64,000 bases of DNA from assembly GCF_904846705.1 (NCBI RefSeq), contig NZ_CAJHBS010000007.1, positions 59,337 through 123,336 of the forward strand. The letters are read 5' to 3'. Numbering within the stretch: position 1 is the first letter of the stretch; each line of letters opens with the position of its first letter. This document shows, one piece after another, positions 17,387-25,768 of the stretch. Source of the stretch: Psychrobacter sp. Pi2-52. Lineage in GTDB: Bacteria > Pseudomonadota > Gammaproteobacteria > Pseudomonadales > Moraxellaceae. The position numbers and the translations under genes are program-made. Under the pieces are notes generated by a model. That model was not told where the DNA came from. It searched no databases and was given only the letters and a program-made list of their open reading frames with translations.

Positions 17387-18130
17387 ATGACTTTATTAGC
17401 AAAACCGAGTTTCTTGAAGGGTAAGATTAGAGTTGCGCTATGGACTACGGTTGCTCTCGCTAGTCTTTGTGCACCTCTTATCAATGCTGCACCTATTTAT
17501 AAAGTGGTCGATGAGCAAACCGGCCAAGTCACCTTTACTGACCGTCCACAGGATTATGAGCAGCAAGTTGGCAAACAAGTCAGTCAAATGGCTATTACGA
17601 CAGGTAATGATACGAGCAGGTCAACTAGTCTGAATACGACAACCAATTCTAATACAAGTCGCCAATCATTAAATGCGTCGCAGACAGTGACTGCTACTAA
17701 GTCGACTGCGATAAATACTAAGGTGACCACGCCAGTAAACTATCAGTTAGCCATTACTGAACCTAGCGAAGAAAGAGCTTATCGTCGTCCGGTACAGAGT
17801 ATCGATGTTAATGTACAGATTCGGCCTGCGTTACAGGTAGGGGATAGTGCCCGTATTTATTTTGATGACAAAGAGGTTGCACAAGGTTTGAGCGCGTCTA
17901 TTGCTACTGTTGATGTTTTGCCAGGTGCTCATACAATCAAGGCTGTTATACAAAGCGAAACTAGCCAAACACTTAAGCAAATCACACGTACTGTATACGT
18001 GATTCAAAACACGACCACATTGCAAGACAACAAAAGAAAGGCAGCGCAGCTGTTGGCTTATCAAAAGCTAGCTTGGTATCAAAAATTGATGCTAAAGCTG
18101 CGTCAACAGGAAGTTGCTCAGTCACAATGA
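17387..18130 (+). CDS. DUF4124-domain exported protein
   Basis: The 247-residue protein has an N-terminal signal peptide (hydrophobic stretch from about residue 14, cleavage near NAAP). Directly after is a DUF4124-type segment, IYKVVDEQTGQVTFTDRPQ, a short fold seen in many periplasmic proteins of unknown function. A Thr/Ser/Asn-rich linker (about 65-115) follows, then a beta-rich segment (about 120-215) with VQIRPALQVGDSARIYFDD that resembles an immunoglobulin-like fold. The basic tail may be helical. The role is unknown. It is separated from glnA by a terminator and so has its own promoter. Confidence 0.8.
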   Translation: MTLLAKPSFLKGKIRVALWTTVALASLCAPLINAAPIYKVVDEQTGQVTFTDRPQDYEQQVGKQVSQMAITTGNDTSRSTSLNTTTNSNTSRQSLNASQTVTATKSTAINTKVTTPVNYQLAITEPSEERAYRRPVQSIDVNVQIRPALQVGDSARIYFDDKEVAQGLSASIATVDVLPGAHTIKAVIQSETSQTLKQITRTVYVIQNTTTLQDNKRKAAQLLAYQKLAWYQKLMLKLRQQEVAQSQ

Positions 18131-18175
18131 TGGTCCCAATAATGATTGAATATAATGAATAGACATCAGCAAAAT

Positions 18176-18212
18176 AAAAAGGCAAGCACCGTTAACGATG
18201 CTTGCCTTTTTT
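18176..18212. terminator. Bidirectional terminator between convergent genes
   Basis: AAAAAGGCAAGCA (18176-18188) pairs with TGCTTGCCTTTTT (18199-18211) with A and T runs on either side. It serves both the DUF4124 gene (plus) and the SIMPL gene (minus). Confidence 0.92.
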
Positions 18213-18250
18213 AATGTAAATCACTTATTTTATTTTAACTATAAGCTGTC

Positions 18251-18967
18251 TTATTTAGTTAACTCGATGGTACCGTTAGCAGTCACAGAAATAGTGCTAT
18301 TACCAGACTCAAAGCTTTGGCTTGGTACTGACTCGTCTGCCATTCCTGATTTCATGCTCATAGCGCTATACATTGGACGTGGATAGTTGCTACCTGTGTT
18401 TAGGTTAACATTGACGACGCGGTAGCCACGAGCATCCCAAGCGCGGGTAAGGCTCTTAGCTTGCTGCTGAAAAGCGCGAGAGGCTTCGGTCATTAATTTT
18501 TGTTCTAGCGCATCTTTTTTGGTATCTGATACGCCAAAATTAAGATTGTCCATCACTAAGGTTTCTTGTAAGTCAGCAATTAGTTGGCTAGTCGCTGAAA
18601 AGTCTGTACTTTTTAAATCTATGTTTGCTTGACCTGTCCAGCCGATGATTTTATCGTTTTTGTCATAGCGTGGATAGGTGCGCTGTTGCCCTGTGCTCAC
18701 GGTCACGCTAGGGTAGCGCTTGGCAATTTTCATGGCATTGTTGATTGAGGTGTTAAGCATTGTGGCTAAAGTCTTAGAGTCAGTTGCTTGTGCTTTCTTG
18801 TACAAGCTGGCTCGTACTTCATCGTTCTGAATCTCTTCTTTTATTTCTGTCTGAAATGTCAGTTGATCATAGCCTGTTGGCTCTGCATGGGCGCTACCCA
18901 TCATCGCTGTCATGAGACAAACCGTACCAGAAGCTAGTGCTGCTTTATTCAATAAAGTATTTTTCAT
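18251..18967 (-). CDS. SIMPL-domain (DUF541) periplasmic protein
   Basis: A 238-residue protein with a signal peptide ending near SAHA (about residue 28). The rest fits the SIMPL/DUF541 family, including YDQLTFQTEIKEEIQNDEV at the start, the RYPSVTVSTGQQRTYPRY segment and a C-terminal ISVTANGTIEL strand. Family members (E. coli YggE, mammalian SIMPL relatives) are exported. YggE is linked to oxidative stress, but no enzymatic activity is established. It is a single gene, convergent with the DUF4124 gene, with no clue to a partner. Confidence 0.85.
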   Translation of the reverse strand: MKNTLLNKAALASGTVCLMTAMMGSAHAEPTGYDQLTFQTEIKEEIQNDEVRASLYKKAQATDSKTLATMLNTSINNAMKIAKRYPSVTVSTGQQRTYPRYDKNDKIIGWTGQANIDLKSTDFSATSQLIADLQETLVMDNLNFGVSDTKKDALEQKLMTEASRAFQQQAKSLTRAWDARGYRVVNVNLNTGSNYPRPMYSAMSMKSGMADESVPSQSFESGNSTISVTANGTIELTK

Positions 18968-19231
18968 TATTATCTCCTAAGTTGATTCTAATAATATATA
19001 AATGACAATTATCAACGCTCATTCATACATGAAAAGTTGTCCCTATTGTTCTCTAGAAATCGACATGGGTGCAACTTCATTCACTAAAATAGCAAAATTC
19101 ATATAAGTTGCTGTGAGAATTTTGTGACCTAAGTTACTGATATAATTTGTGCTCATACATTGCGGACCTGAGCTAATGAACTAAATGACAGTGCTATTTA
19201 GCGCCTAAAGCAAACAGTTTTAAGATAGGGG
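18968..19231. other. Intergenic region before the SRP RNA, nothing recognised
   Basis: About 260 AT-rich bases between the start of the minus-strand SIMPL gene and the SRP RNA promoter. It must hold the SIMPL promoter. I see no hairpin, repeat or open frame worth naming. Confidence 0.3.
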
Positions 19232-19259
19232 TTGTAAAATTAAAAATTTCTTGTATAAT
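19232..19259 (+). promoter_or_regulatory. Sigma-70 promoter of the SRP RNA gene
   Basis: TTGTAA (19232-19237) and a perfect TATAAT (19254-19259) are 16 bases apart. They place the start at about 19264-19267, exactly at the 5' end of the predicted RNA. Confidence 0.8.
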
Positions 19260-19262
19260 TTG

Positions 19263-19376
19263 CGACTGGTGGCTCCATTGGTAGCCTCGCAACATTGTTC
19301 TATGAATCCCGCCAGGACCGGAAGGTAGCAACGGTAATAGTTATAGTGTGTGCCGAGGATGTGCTGATGGAGTCGC
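19263..19376 (+). ncRNA. ffs: 4.5S signal recognition particle RNA
   Basis: The RNA part of the SRP, which binds Ffh and targets nascent membrane proteins to FtsY and SecYEG. The apical domain is recognisable: CAGGACCGGAAGGTAGCAAC holds the GGAA tetraloop and the asymmetric internal loop that bind Ffh. On the 3' side GTGTGCCGAGGATGTGCTG matches the conserved return strand. The 5' end GGCTCCAT pairs with ATGGAG near the 3' end to close the long hairpin. The length of about 114 bases equals the short bacterial type without an Alu domain. A run of eight or more T follows at once and terminates transcription. Confidence 0.95.
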
Positions 19377-19440
19377 TTTTTTTTGCCTAAAATTTGATAA
19401 TTATATTTATAAAGTATCAAAGACATATTTGTAATGTATT

Positions 19441-19468
19441 AAGCCCTTCATTGTAAAGGGCTTTTTTT
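19441..19468 (+). terminator. Second terminator downstream of the SRP RNA gene
   Basis: AAGCCCTT (19441-19448) pairs with AAGGGCTT (from 19456) and is followed by a T-run. It lies about 65 bases after the SRP RNA and probably backs up its terminator. Confidence 0.8.
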
Positions 19469-19640
19469 GGGTCAAATTTTTGTCTGATGGTTAGCTAATT
19501 GCTTATGTAGTTTTCAATTTAATTTCCTGTTCGATTTCCTTTGTAGTTCTTATCTAGTTCTAAGGTTTTATTGATTAATATGAGTTAAAATACAATGTAT
19601 TAACTTTTTATTAACATTCTAGACACCTTGGGGTTCGATT

Positions 19641-20237
19641 ATGAAGATGTTTGTTTGGTTATTCATTGCATTTGTGGTGTTAGTAGTTGTGTTTGGAGTA
19701 TCCATTTTTAATAAATTGGTACGCGCACGTAACCAAGCAAAGAACGGCTTTGCTCAAATAGATGTGCAACTGAAGCGTCGTCATGATCTGATTCCAAACT
19801 TGGTCGAAACTGCCAAGCGTTATTTGAGTCATGAAGAAGAAACACTCACTCGCGTCATTAGCGCACGTAATCATGCCCAAGACCTACAAGACTCTAATAA
19901 GCATCAGCCAGACTCGCTAGAGCATATGGCACTGTTTGCAAAAGCAGAAGGTATGTTGTCTAAGGCGTTGAGTCAATTTTCCGCTGTCGTCGAAGCCTAC
20001 CCAGAGCTCAAAGCCGATAGTATGATCAAAGAGCTCATGGACGAACTAACCAATACGGAAAATCGCATTGGATTTGCCCGTCAGCATTATAATGACAGCG
20101 TAATGTTTTATAATAATGATCGCGAAGTCTTTCCTAATAACCTCGTTAGTACGACGTTTGGCTTTCGTCCACTCAGTCAGTTGGTATTCGAAGACAGAGA
20201 AGCGATTGCTCAGGCACCGATTGTCAATATGGGCTAA
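19641..20237 (+). CDS. LemA family protein
   Basis: A 198-residue protein with one N-terminal membrane helix (about residues 2-24). The LemA helical core follows: KLVRARNQAKNGFAQIDVQLKRRHDLIPNLVETAKRYL, then ARNHA, AYPELKADSMIKELMDELTNTENRIGFARQHYNDSV and a FPNNLV ending. LemA proteins are membrane-anchored helical bundles of undefined biochemical role, commonly encoded next to M48 peptidases or TPM-domain proteins. Here the M48 gene starts 13 bp downstream, so the pair is almost certainly co-transcribed. The next gene on the plus strand upstream is the SRP RNA. Confidence 0.93.
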   Translation: MKMFVWLFIAFVVLVVVFGVSIFNKLVRARNQAKNGFAQIDVQLKRRHDLIPNLVETAKRYLSHEEETLTRVISARNHAQDLQDSNKHQPDSLEHMALFAKAEGMLSKALSQFSAVVEAYPELKADSMIKELMDELTNTENRIGFARQHYNDSVMFYNNDREVFPNNLVSTTFGFRPLSQLVFEDREAIAQAPIVNMG

Positions 20238-20250
20238 GGTTTAGACAATT

Positions 20251-23205
20251 TTGGCGAACTCTAGGCAGCCTAATCTGATGGATTTTTTCGGTGAACAGCG
20301 GATACGTAAGCGGCGCAGTCTATTACTTTATGGAATGTTTTTCCTGATTGTACTTGCTCATATGGCAGTGGGACTGGCTGTCATGTCTATACTGCTGACA
20401 GTATTTACAGGCGGTATATACTACTGGGTATTGGTTCTGGTCATTGTCTTGACGTTAGGCAGTTTCGTTGGTGGTAGTTTTTTAGAGTATCGACGCCTGC
20501 GAGCAGGTGGCCGCGCTATTGCTCAGCGAGTAGGGGCGGTTAGGCTATTCATTGATAACAGCCAAGAAGCATGGGAGCACAGTCAAGGAGTCGCTCATCA
20601 ACACGAAGCTGAAGAAAAGGTTCGCTATAGTTCACGTCATATAGCAGTACGTGACGAGCGCGATTTTCCGCCCGTTTATCGTCGCTACTATGAAATCGCT
20701 CAACAACTGGCCATTGCGGCAGGTTTGCAAACCCCTATTTTGTACGTGCTACCTGACGAGCAGGGTATCAACGGTTTCGTCGCTGGTCGCCATAGCTCAG
20801 ATATGGTACTCGTCGTTACTCAAGGTGCGTTAGATAAACTGTCTGATGAGGCGCTATACGGACTCATTGGTCATGAATATGGTCATATATTGCACGGTGA
20901 TGCTACGTTCAATTTACAGCTGATGGTGGTATTGGCAGGCTTGCAGATACTATACGACTGGAGTGACCCAATATCTAATTACCGTTATTTTGATAGCGAT
21001 AGTATTTCCCAAAAGTTTCTATCACAGAGACAGGTTGATACGCTTGCACGCAATACAGAAGCGCAAACCGCTAATTTCACCACGCATAGTGAATGGGTCG
21101 CTTATTGGCAGCAGCAATCACAACAACAGCAGTCCTCAGCCAAGCGTCAGTCTAAATGGGTGCAAACGCCACCTATAATAGATCGTCAAGCCCCGCGTAG
21201 TGTCTGGACATTGCTACTGCATGGTTTGAGCTTCTCTAGTATGGCAAGCGCGCAGTTGATTAAGCACAGTTTTAATCGTGAGCGCGAGCTACTTGCTGAT
21301 GCCACCAGCGTTCAGTTAACACGTATGCCTGCGATTATCGAAACCTTAAAAGCTATTCATCAAGACTCGCTCGGCTCGCGTTTGTCTGGCATCGCCGATA
21401 TCAATGGACTCAGTCATTTTTTCTTTGCTAGTAGTGGGGCAGACTTGGGTGATGTGTCATGGTTTGCCACACATCCAAGCTTGACTGAGCGTATGAGCGC
21501 TATTAATGCGGATGCTTATCATGAGTTTGCGGTACAAGTTGCCAAAGAAAAGCGAATAAATCAGCAAAAGGTCAAAGAAATATATAGGCAACGACGCTTA
21601 GGTGATTGGGGGGCAACAAAAGAAAATAGCCTAAGTGAATATTTACCAGAAAGAAACGTGCAGCATTCGTCAGTATTTGAGACTCAAACAGCTGCAACGA
21701 TTAATATAAGAGACAATAAACAGATAAGTGACGCAAAAGTTCTTGCTGAATCTATAAGCGAAAATCGTAATAAAGATAATGGCGAATTAGAGATTGATGA
21801 CGGTTTAGAGTTTGCCGTAGAAGCTGATGTGGTGGTCGATGGGCGGCTTCAAGTACAGGCCGAAGACGTTGGCGTTCATCAGCTATTAAAACCGTGGCAG
21901 TCCAAACCTGACGCTGACCTACCAGAAAACACATTAATTGGGTTTAATGATATTAAAAAGGTATCACTACCTCAGTACATACTCAACCATAGTCATCATC
22001 CTTTAGGTGCGCTAGCATTAGTCGAAGCTGTCTTGCTTTGTCATCAGCATCAATCATTATCAACGATTGCCACTTATAGTTTGAATGATATTTGGAATGA
22101 TGGCTTCTCTGTTGCGACTGACTCGACTTCCCATGAGCAAATATTACCGCATAGGATAGATACTAAGCTGATGACAGTAGTAGCCAGTTTGGACAGACGT
22201 TTAGACAGCGCTTTGATTGAGCTCGCCTTAAACCAATTGCATCAAAACAATTTATCTGAACTATGTATCGAAAATCTAAAGCTCAAAAGTAAAGACGATC
22301 ATAGTCACGACAGTCATCAGTACTATAAAAAACAAGAAAAATGCCGTACGATGTTGTTGCGTTATCAGCAGGGCATATTTAAGTTATTTAACCAACAGCT
22401 GACAGCTGACTTAACCAAAAGCTTAGCTTATGATTCGTCAGATCAAAATATATCTAGTGATAACGCTCATGCGGTTGCGATTACTCTGAATAATTCGTTA
22501 GCTTTAGCACATCAAAAATCGCCAATATTATCATTATGGCAAGCGTTACATTTGCAGCAGTTGCTACCGATATTGTCTAAAGTTTTACAAGATACAGACG
22601 CGCAGTCTCTATGGCCGCAAATACTAAAGACTGGTATGGAAGACGTAAGGGCGCAACTAGATCCTTCAGGTCAGGTGTTTACAGGTCTTAATAAATCAGA
22701 AGTACCAGTTGTTGTCTTATTGGCTTATCGACTATCAAAAGATGCCAAAGGCCAGATGATCTCAATGCATGACCGATCGTTATTGAGCGAGGGTAACGAC
22801 AGTGTGGCACATTATATTGTAGATTTGAGACGGCATGCGCGCTTGATTGATATTGATCTTATGACAGTGAGCGATGTTAATTTACAGTGGCTATTATTGA
22901 CCGCACAGCACTTGAATAGCATTCAGTTATTGGCGATTATTTCTGCGGTTCCTGTCTCTGCCAATCACTTTATCAAGCGCTTGGTAGGTGATCCGAATGC
23001 TGATAATTATCGAGAGAAGCAACAGGATGGTAGTCAAATAGATTATAATGAAAGTGAAATGAGCCAGCCTACTCATAATGAGTATCGCCAATGGCTAAGT
23101 ACGTTTCATACGGTGATGTTACACGATACGATAATCAGCCAAGATGAATACGATTGTTTGTTGGCAATATCAGAGCGTTGGCTCGGTATTCGACAGCTGT
23201 TTTGA
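20251..23205 (+). CDS. Large LemA-linked M48 family zinc metalloprotease
   Basis: The 984-residue product has two membrane helices near the N terminus (about 25-75) and a soluble M48/Ste24-like domain. The zinc motif HEYGH is at 208-212. The downstream Glu ligand is E346 in RERELLADA, and THPSLTERMSAI closes the domain. Residues from about 450 to 984 match nothing I recognise; they are mostly helical in look and rich in Gln, Leu, Asp and His. Family M48B members cut membrane or membrane-associated proteins; a substrate linked to LemA is inference. I kept the TTG start 13 bp after lemA; an ATG at 20278 would shorten it by 9 residues and also lacks a clear ribosome site. Confidence 0.88.
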   Translation: MANSRQPNLMDFFGEQRIRKRRSLLLYGMFFLIVLAHMAVGLAVMSILLTVFTGGIYYWVLVLVIVLTLGSFVGGSFLEYRRLRAGGRAIAQRVGAVRLFIDNSQEAWEHSQGVAHQHEAEEKVRYSSRHIAVRDERDFPPVYRRYYEIAQQLAIAAGLQTPILYVLPDEQGINGFVAGRHSSDMVLVVTQGALDKLSDEALYGLIGHEYGHILHGDATFNLQLMVVLAGLQILYDWSDPISNYRYFDSDSISQKFLSQRQVDTLARNTEAQTANFTTHSEWVAYWQQQSQQQQSSAKRQSKWVQTPPIIDRQAPRSVWTLLLHGLSFSSMASAQLIKHSFNRERELLADATSVQLTRMPAIIETLKAIHQDSLGSRLSGIADINGLSHFFFASSGADLGDVSWFATHPSLTERMSAINADAYHEFAVQVAKEKRINQQKVKEIYRQRRLGDWGATKENSLSEYLPERNVQHSSVFETQTAATINIRDNKQISDAKVLAESISENRNKDNGELEIDDGLEFAVEADVVVDGRLQVQAEDVGVHQLLKPWQSKPDADLPENTLIGFNDIKKVSLPQYILNHSHHPLGALALVEAVLLCHQHQSLSTIATYSLNDIWNDGFSVATDSTSHEQILPHRIDTKLMTVVASLDRRLDSALIELALNQLHQNNLSELCIENLKLKSKDDHSHDSHQYYKKQEKCRTMLLRYQQGIFKLFNQQLTADLTKSLAYDSSDQNISSDNAHAVAITLNNSLALAHQKSPILSLWQALHLQQLLPILSKVLQDTDAQSLWPQILKTGMEDVRAQLDPSGQVFTGLNKSEVPVVVLLAYRLSKDAKGQMISMHDRSLLSEGNDSVAHYIVDLRRHARLIDIDLMTVSDVNLQWLLLTAQHLNSIQLLAIISAVPVSANHFIKRLVGDPNADNYREKQQDGSQIDYNESEMSQPTHNEYRQWLSTFHTVMLHDTIISQDEYDCLLAISERWLGIRQLF

Positions 23206-23319
23206 TGGGTATGTATCTAGTATTTGATTAATAGTGTGATGCATGCTCAGTGAGATCTGCCAAAACCATAAAAACATCTATAAATGATATAAACAAAATG
23301 AGTAGGATAGTAGAGTCGA

Positions 23320-24243
23320 ATGAGTGATACCCAAGACCCGCTAACTTTATTACAGCGCCGTGTGCAGCAACGCCAAATTCTAGCGATGATGGGTATCAAT
23401 CAGTGGGTGCAGCCTGAATCAGAAACCATCAATATGGCTGACATTGCGACAGCTTCGGTTGAGCAGTCAAATATTGTTTCCACTGATATTGAGTCTAACA
23501 ACAACGAAGTAGTGAGCGCTAGAATTGTAGACACAGTTGATCAACCGACTGATGGTTATGATATCAATAATTACAATGCTAACGGCTATGTTACCGATGA
23601 GTATGATCCTGATTTGCAAGCTACCAATGAACGGACGGCTAGCGAGCAAAGCCCTGTTACTTATAGTTTTGATTCCGTTGATTCAACTACGGTCAGTTCA
23701 GGTACTGTTAGTTCAAGTGCTGGGTCTAACTATCATGACATCCCAAGTACTGCATCGAACCAAACTGCTGTAACCTCTACGAATGCACCTATTGAGCAAC
23801 CTCAATCTGTGCAGAGTAATTTTCCGCAAAGTAGTTTTCCACAGAGTACTAGTGATGACAGCATAAATGATGATAGCTTAAAAAAAGTAGCACCATTTGA
23901 CCTGCAAGGTGGCCGCTATGGTGACTGGGTGATATTGGTTGATATCAAAGCTCTGAATAGTGATAGTCAAAAACTATGGCAAAACATCACTCAAGCGCTA
24001 TCAATCACTTGCGAGACAACATCATTCCCGATTTGCGACGGTATGGATACTGCTGAGCTTGCCAATGCCAGTCTTGCAGGATATATTTTTCGAATTGGCA
24101 GAAGCGAAGAAATACAAGTTGCTGCACTAACAGCGATACCTGATGGCCTACAACATCCCAATCTGACCACTGTGCCGACATTAGAAGAAATGCTCGCAGA
24201 CAGTGATGCTAAACGTCAGCTGTGGGAGCAGATATCTCATTGA
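23320..24243 (+). CDS. holD: Probable DNA polymerase III psi subunit with long linker
   Basis: The 307-residue product resembles HolD at both ends. RQILAMMGINQWVQPES (about 18-34) parallels the N-terminal QLQQLGITQW of E. coli psi, the segment that binds the gamma/tau complex. The last 110 residues (DWVILVDIKALN to EEMLADSDAKRQLWEQISH) parallel the psi fold ending in TARAALWQQI. Between them lies about 150 residues of Ser/Thr/Asn/Gln-rich low complexity absent from the 137-residue E. coli protein. Psi bridges the clamp loader and chi/SSB. Similarity was judged by eye. The gene sits between the M48 gene and serC, with 114 bp upstream, so it may have its own promoter. Confidence 0.65.
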   Translation: MSDTQDPLTLLQRRVQQRQILAMMGINQWVQPESETINMADIATASVEQSNIVSTDIESNNNEVVSARIVDTVDQPTDGYDINNYNANGYVTDEYDPDLQATNERTASEQSPVTYSFDSVDSTTVSSGTVSSSAGSNYHDIPSTASNQTAVTSTNAPIEQPQSVQSNFPQSSFPQSTSDDSINDDSLKKVAPFDLQGGRYGDWVILVDIKALNSDSQKLWQNITQALSITCETTSFPICDGMDTAELANASLAGYIFRIGRSEEIQVAALTAIPDGLQHPNLTTVPTLEEMLADSDAKRQLWEQISH

Positions 24244-24335
24244 GTTGTATGAAAATTAACATCAATACCAATGCCTTTATCAACAAACTGAAATAAAAAA
24301 CATCCTTTTATTTCATCATACCTAGGACTGTGATT

Positions 24336-25463
24336 ATGCCTACAACCCCAACGTCTACAGCAACTGCCACACCGCATCGCCTGCCAAATTTTTGTGCTGG
24401 CCCTGCTACCATGCCAACAGCCGTATTAGAGCGCGCGCAGAGCGAACTGCTTGATTGGCAAGGTCGCGGCCTGTCGGTCATGGAAGTCAGCCATCGTAGT
24501 AAAGAGTATATGGCCATTACTGACAAGGCGGAAGCTAAGCTACGCACGCTTATGGAAATACCAGATAACTATAAAGTGCTGTTTTTGCAAGGTGGCGCAA
24601 GTTTGCAGTTTTCTGCGATTCCATTGAATCTGTTAAATGGCGGACGCGGTGACTATTTGACGACAGGAGCGTGGTCAGGTAAAGCAATCAAAGAAGCTAA
24701 GCGCTATGAAGCATTGGGTTTGGGCGAGATTAATTTAGTTGCGACTGGCAAAGAGAATAACTTTACTGACGTACCAGCGCAAAGCGATTGGAATATCAGT
24801 AAAGACGCCGTTTATTTTCATTACTGTGCCAATGAAACAATTCATGGCCTACAGATATTTGAGCCGCCACAAGTAGATGCGCCAATCATTGCTGATATGT
24901 CATCTTGTATCTTGTCGCAGCCGATAGATGTGTCTAAATTTGGCATGATCTACGCGGGCGCCCAGAAAAACATCGGTCCTGCAGGTCTAGTCATTGTCAT
25001 TATCCGTGACGATTTGATGGGGCAAGCAAGTGAATGGTGTCCTATGCTGTTGAACTATGAGCATCAAGCTGACAAAGAGTCTATGTCTAACACGCCAGCG
25101 ACGTATTCTTGGTACTTAGCAGGGCTGGTGTTTGATTGGTTGGAAGAGCAGGGAGGTGTAGCTGCTATCGGTAAAATCAATCAGCAAAAAGCTGACTTAC
25201 TTTATAAGACAATCGATGACAGCAGTTTTTATAATAATCCAGTAGATTCTAAGTATCGTTCTATCATGAACGTGCCATTTACTTTAGCAGACAGCAGCCT
25301 TGATAAAGTATTCTTAGAAGAGTCAGAAAAAGCTGGCTTGTTAAATCTAAAAGGTCATCGTGACGTAGGCGGTATGCGAGCCAGCATCTACAATGCCGTA
25401 CCAATTGAGTGGGTACAGCAGCTGGTTGACTTTATGATTGCGTTCGAAAAAAAGCATGCATAA
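24336..25463 (+). CDS. serC: Phosphoserine aminotransferase
   Basis: A PLP enzyme converting 3-phosphohydroxypyruvate to phosphoserine (serine synthesis) and acting in pyridoxal phosphate synthesis. The 375-residue product begins at the ATG at 24336, eight bases after AGGA. It has NFCAGPATMPTAVLERAQSEL, GLSVMEVSHRSKEY, FLQGGASLQFSAIPLNLL, the PLP lysine in IYAGAQKNIGPAGL and the C-terminal HRDVGGMRASIYNAVP. It has its own terminator and is followed by an odd hairpin element. Confidence 0.98.
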   Translation: MPTTPTSTATATPHRLPNFCAGPATMPTAVLERAQSELLDWQGRGLSVMEVSHRSKEYMAITDKAEAKLRTLMEIPDNYKVLFLQGGASLQFSAIPLNLLNGGRGDYLTTGAWSGKAIKEAKRYEALGLGEINLVATGKENNFTDVPAQSDWNISKDAVYFHYCANETIHGLQIFEPPQVDAPIIADMSSCILSQPIDVSKFGMIYAGAQKNIGPAGLVIVIIRDDLMGQASEWCPMLLNYEHQADKESMSNTPATYSWYLAGLVFDWLEEQGGVAAIGKINQQKADLLYKTIDDSSFYNNPVDSKYRSIMNVPFTLADSSLDKVFLEESEKAGLLNLKGHRDVGGMRASIYNAVPIEWVQQLVDFMIAFEKKHA

Positions 25464-25516
25464 GCAAAAGAGTAACCGCTAACGTATAAAGTTTTTATAT
25501 ATAAACTGCACATCAA

Positions 25517-25550
25517 GAAGGGCGTAACTAGTCATGGTTGCGCCTTTTTT
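25517..25550 (+). terminator. serC terminator
   Basis: AAGGGCGTAAC and GTTGCGCCTT form a stem of about 10 bp with one mismatch or bulge around a short loop, followed by six or more T, 55 bases past the serC stop. Confidence 0.8.
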
Positions 25551-25593
25551 ATATTTATAAACAGACAGTTTGGTCATGCTAGCGCGTAGTAAT

Positions 25594-25656
25594 AATGGTT
25601 TGCCGTGGATATCGCTTCATGGTGATAGCATTAAGCGATATCCACGGCAAACCATT
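25594..25656. repeat. 63-bp element: perfect 24-bp inverted repeat
   Basis: Bases 25594-25617 (AATGGTTTGCCGTGG to ATCGCTT) are the exact reverse complement of 25633-25656, around a 15-base loop whose ends can pair further (ATG/CAT). No T-run follows, and serC already has a terminator 45 bases upstream. The arms are too long and too perfect for a terminator. It looks like a REP/MITE-type palindrome or a foldback remnant. A smaller dyad TTAGGTT/AACCTAA lies immediately after it. Confidence 0.75.
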
Positions 25657-25768
25657 AGGTTAAAAAACCTAAGTTTGTTATGATAAAATTTTGCTATAAC
25701 GCTGTTTTGCTGTCAGGCTTTACGTTTTGATATTTATATTGGTTAGCATAGAGGTTTGTTATAACGTC

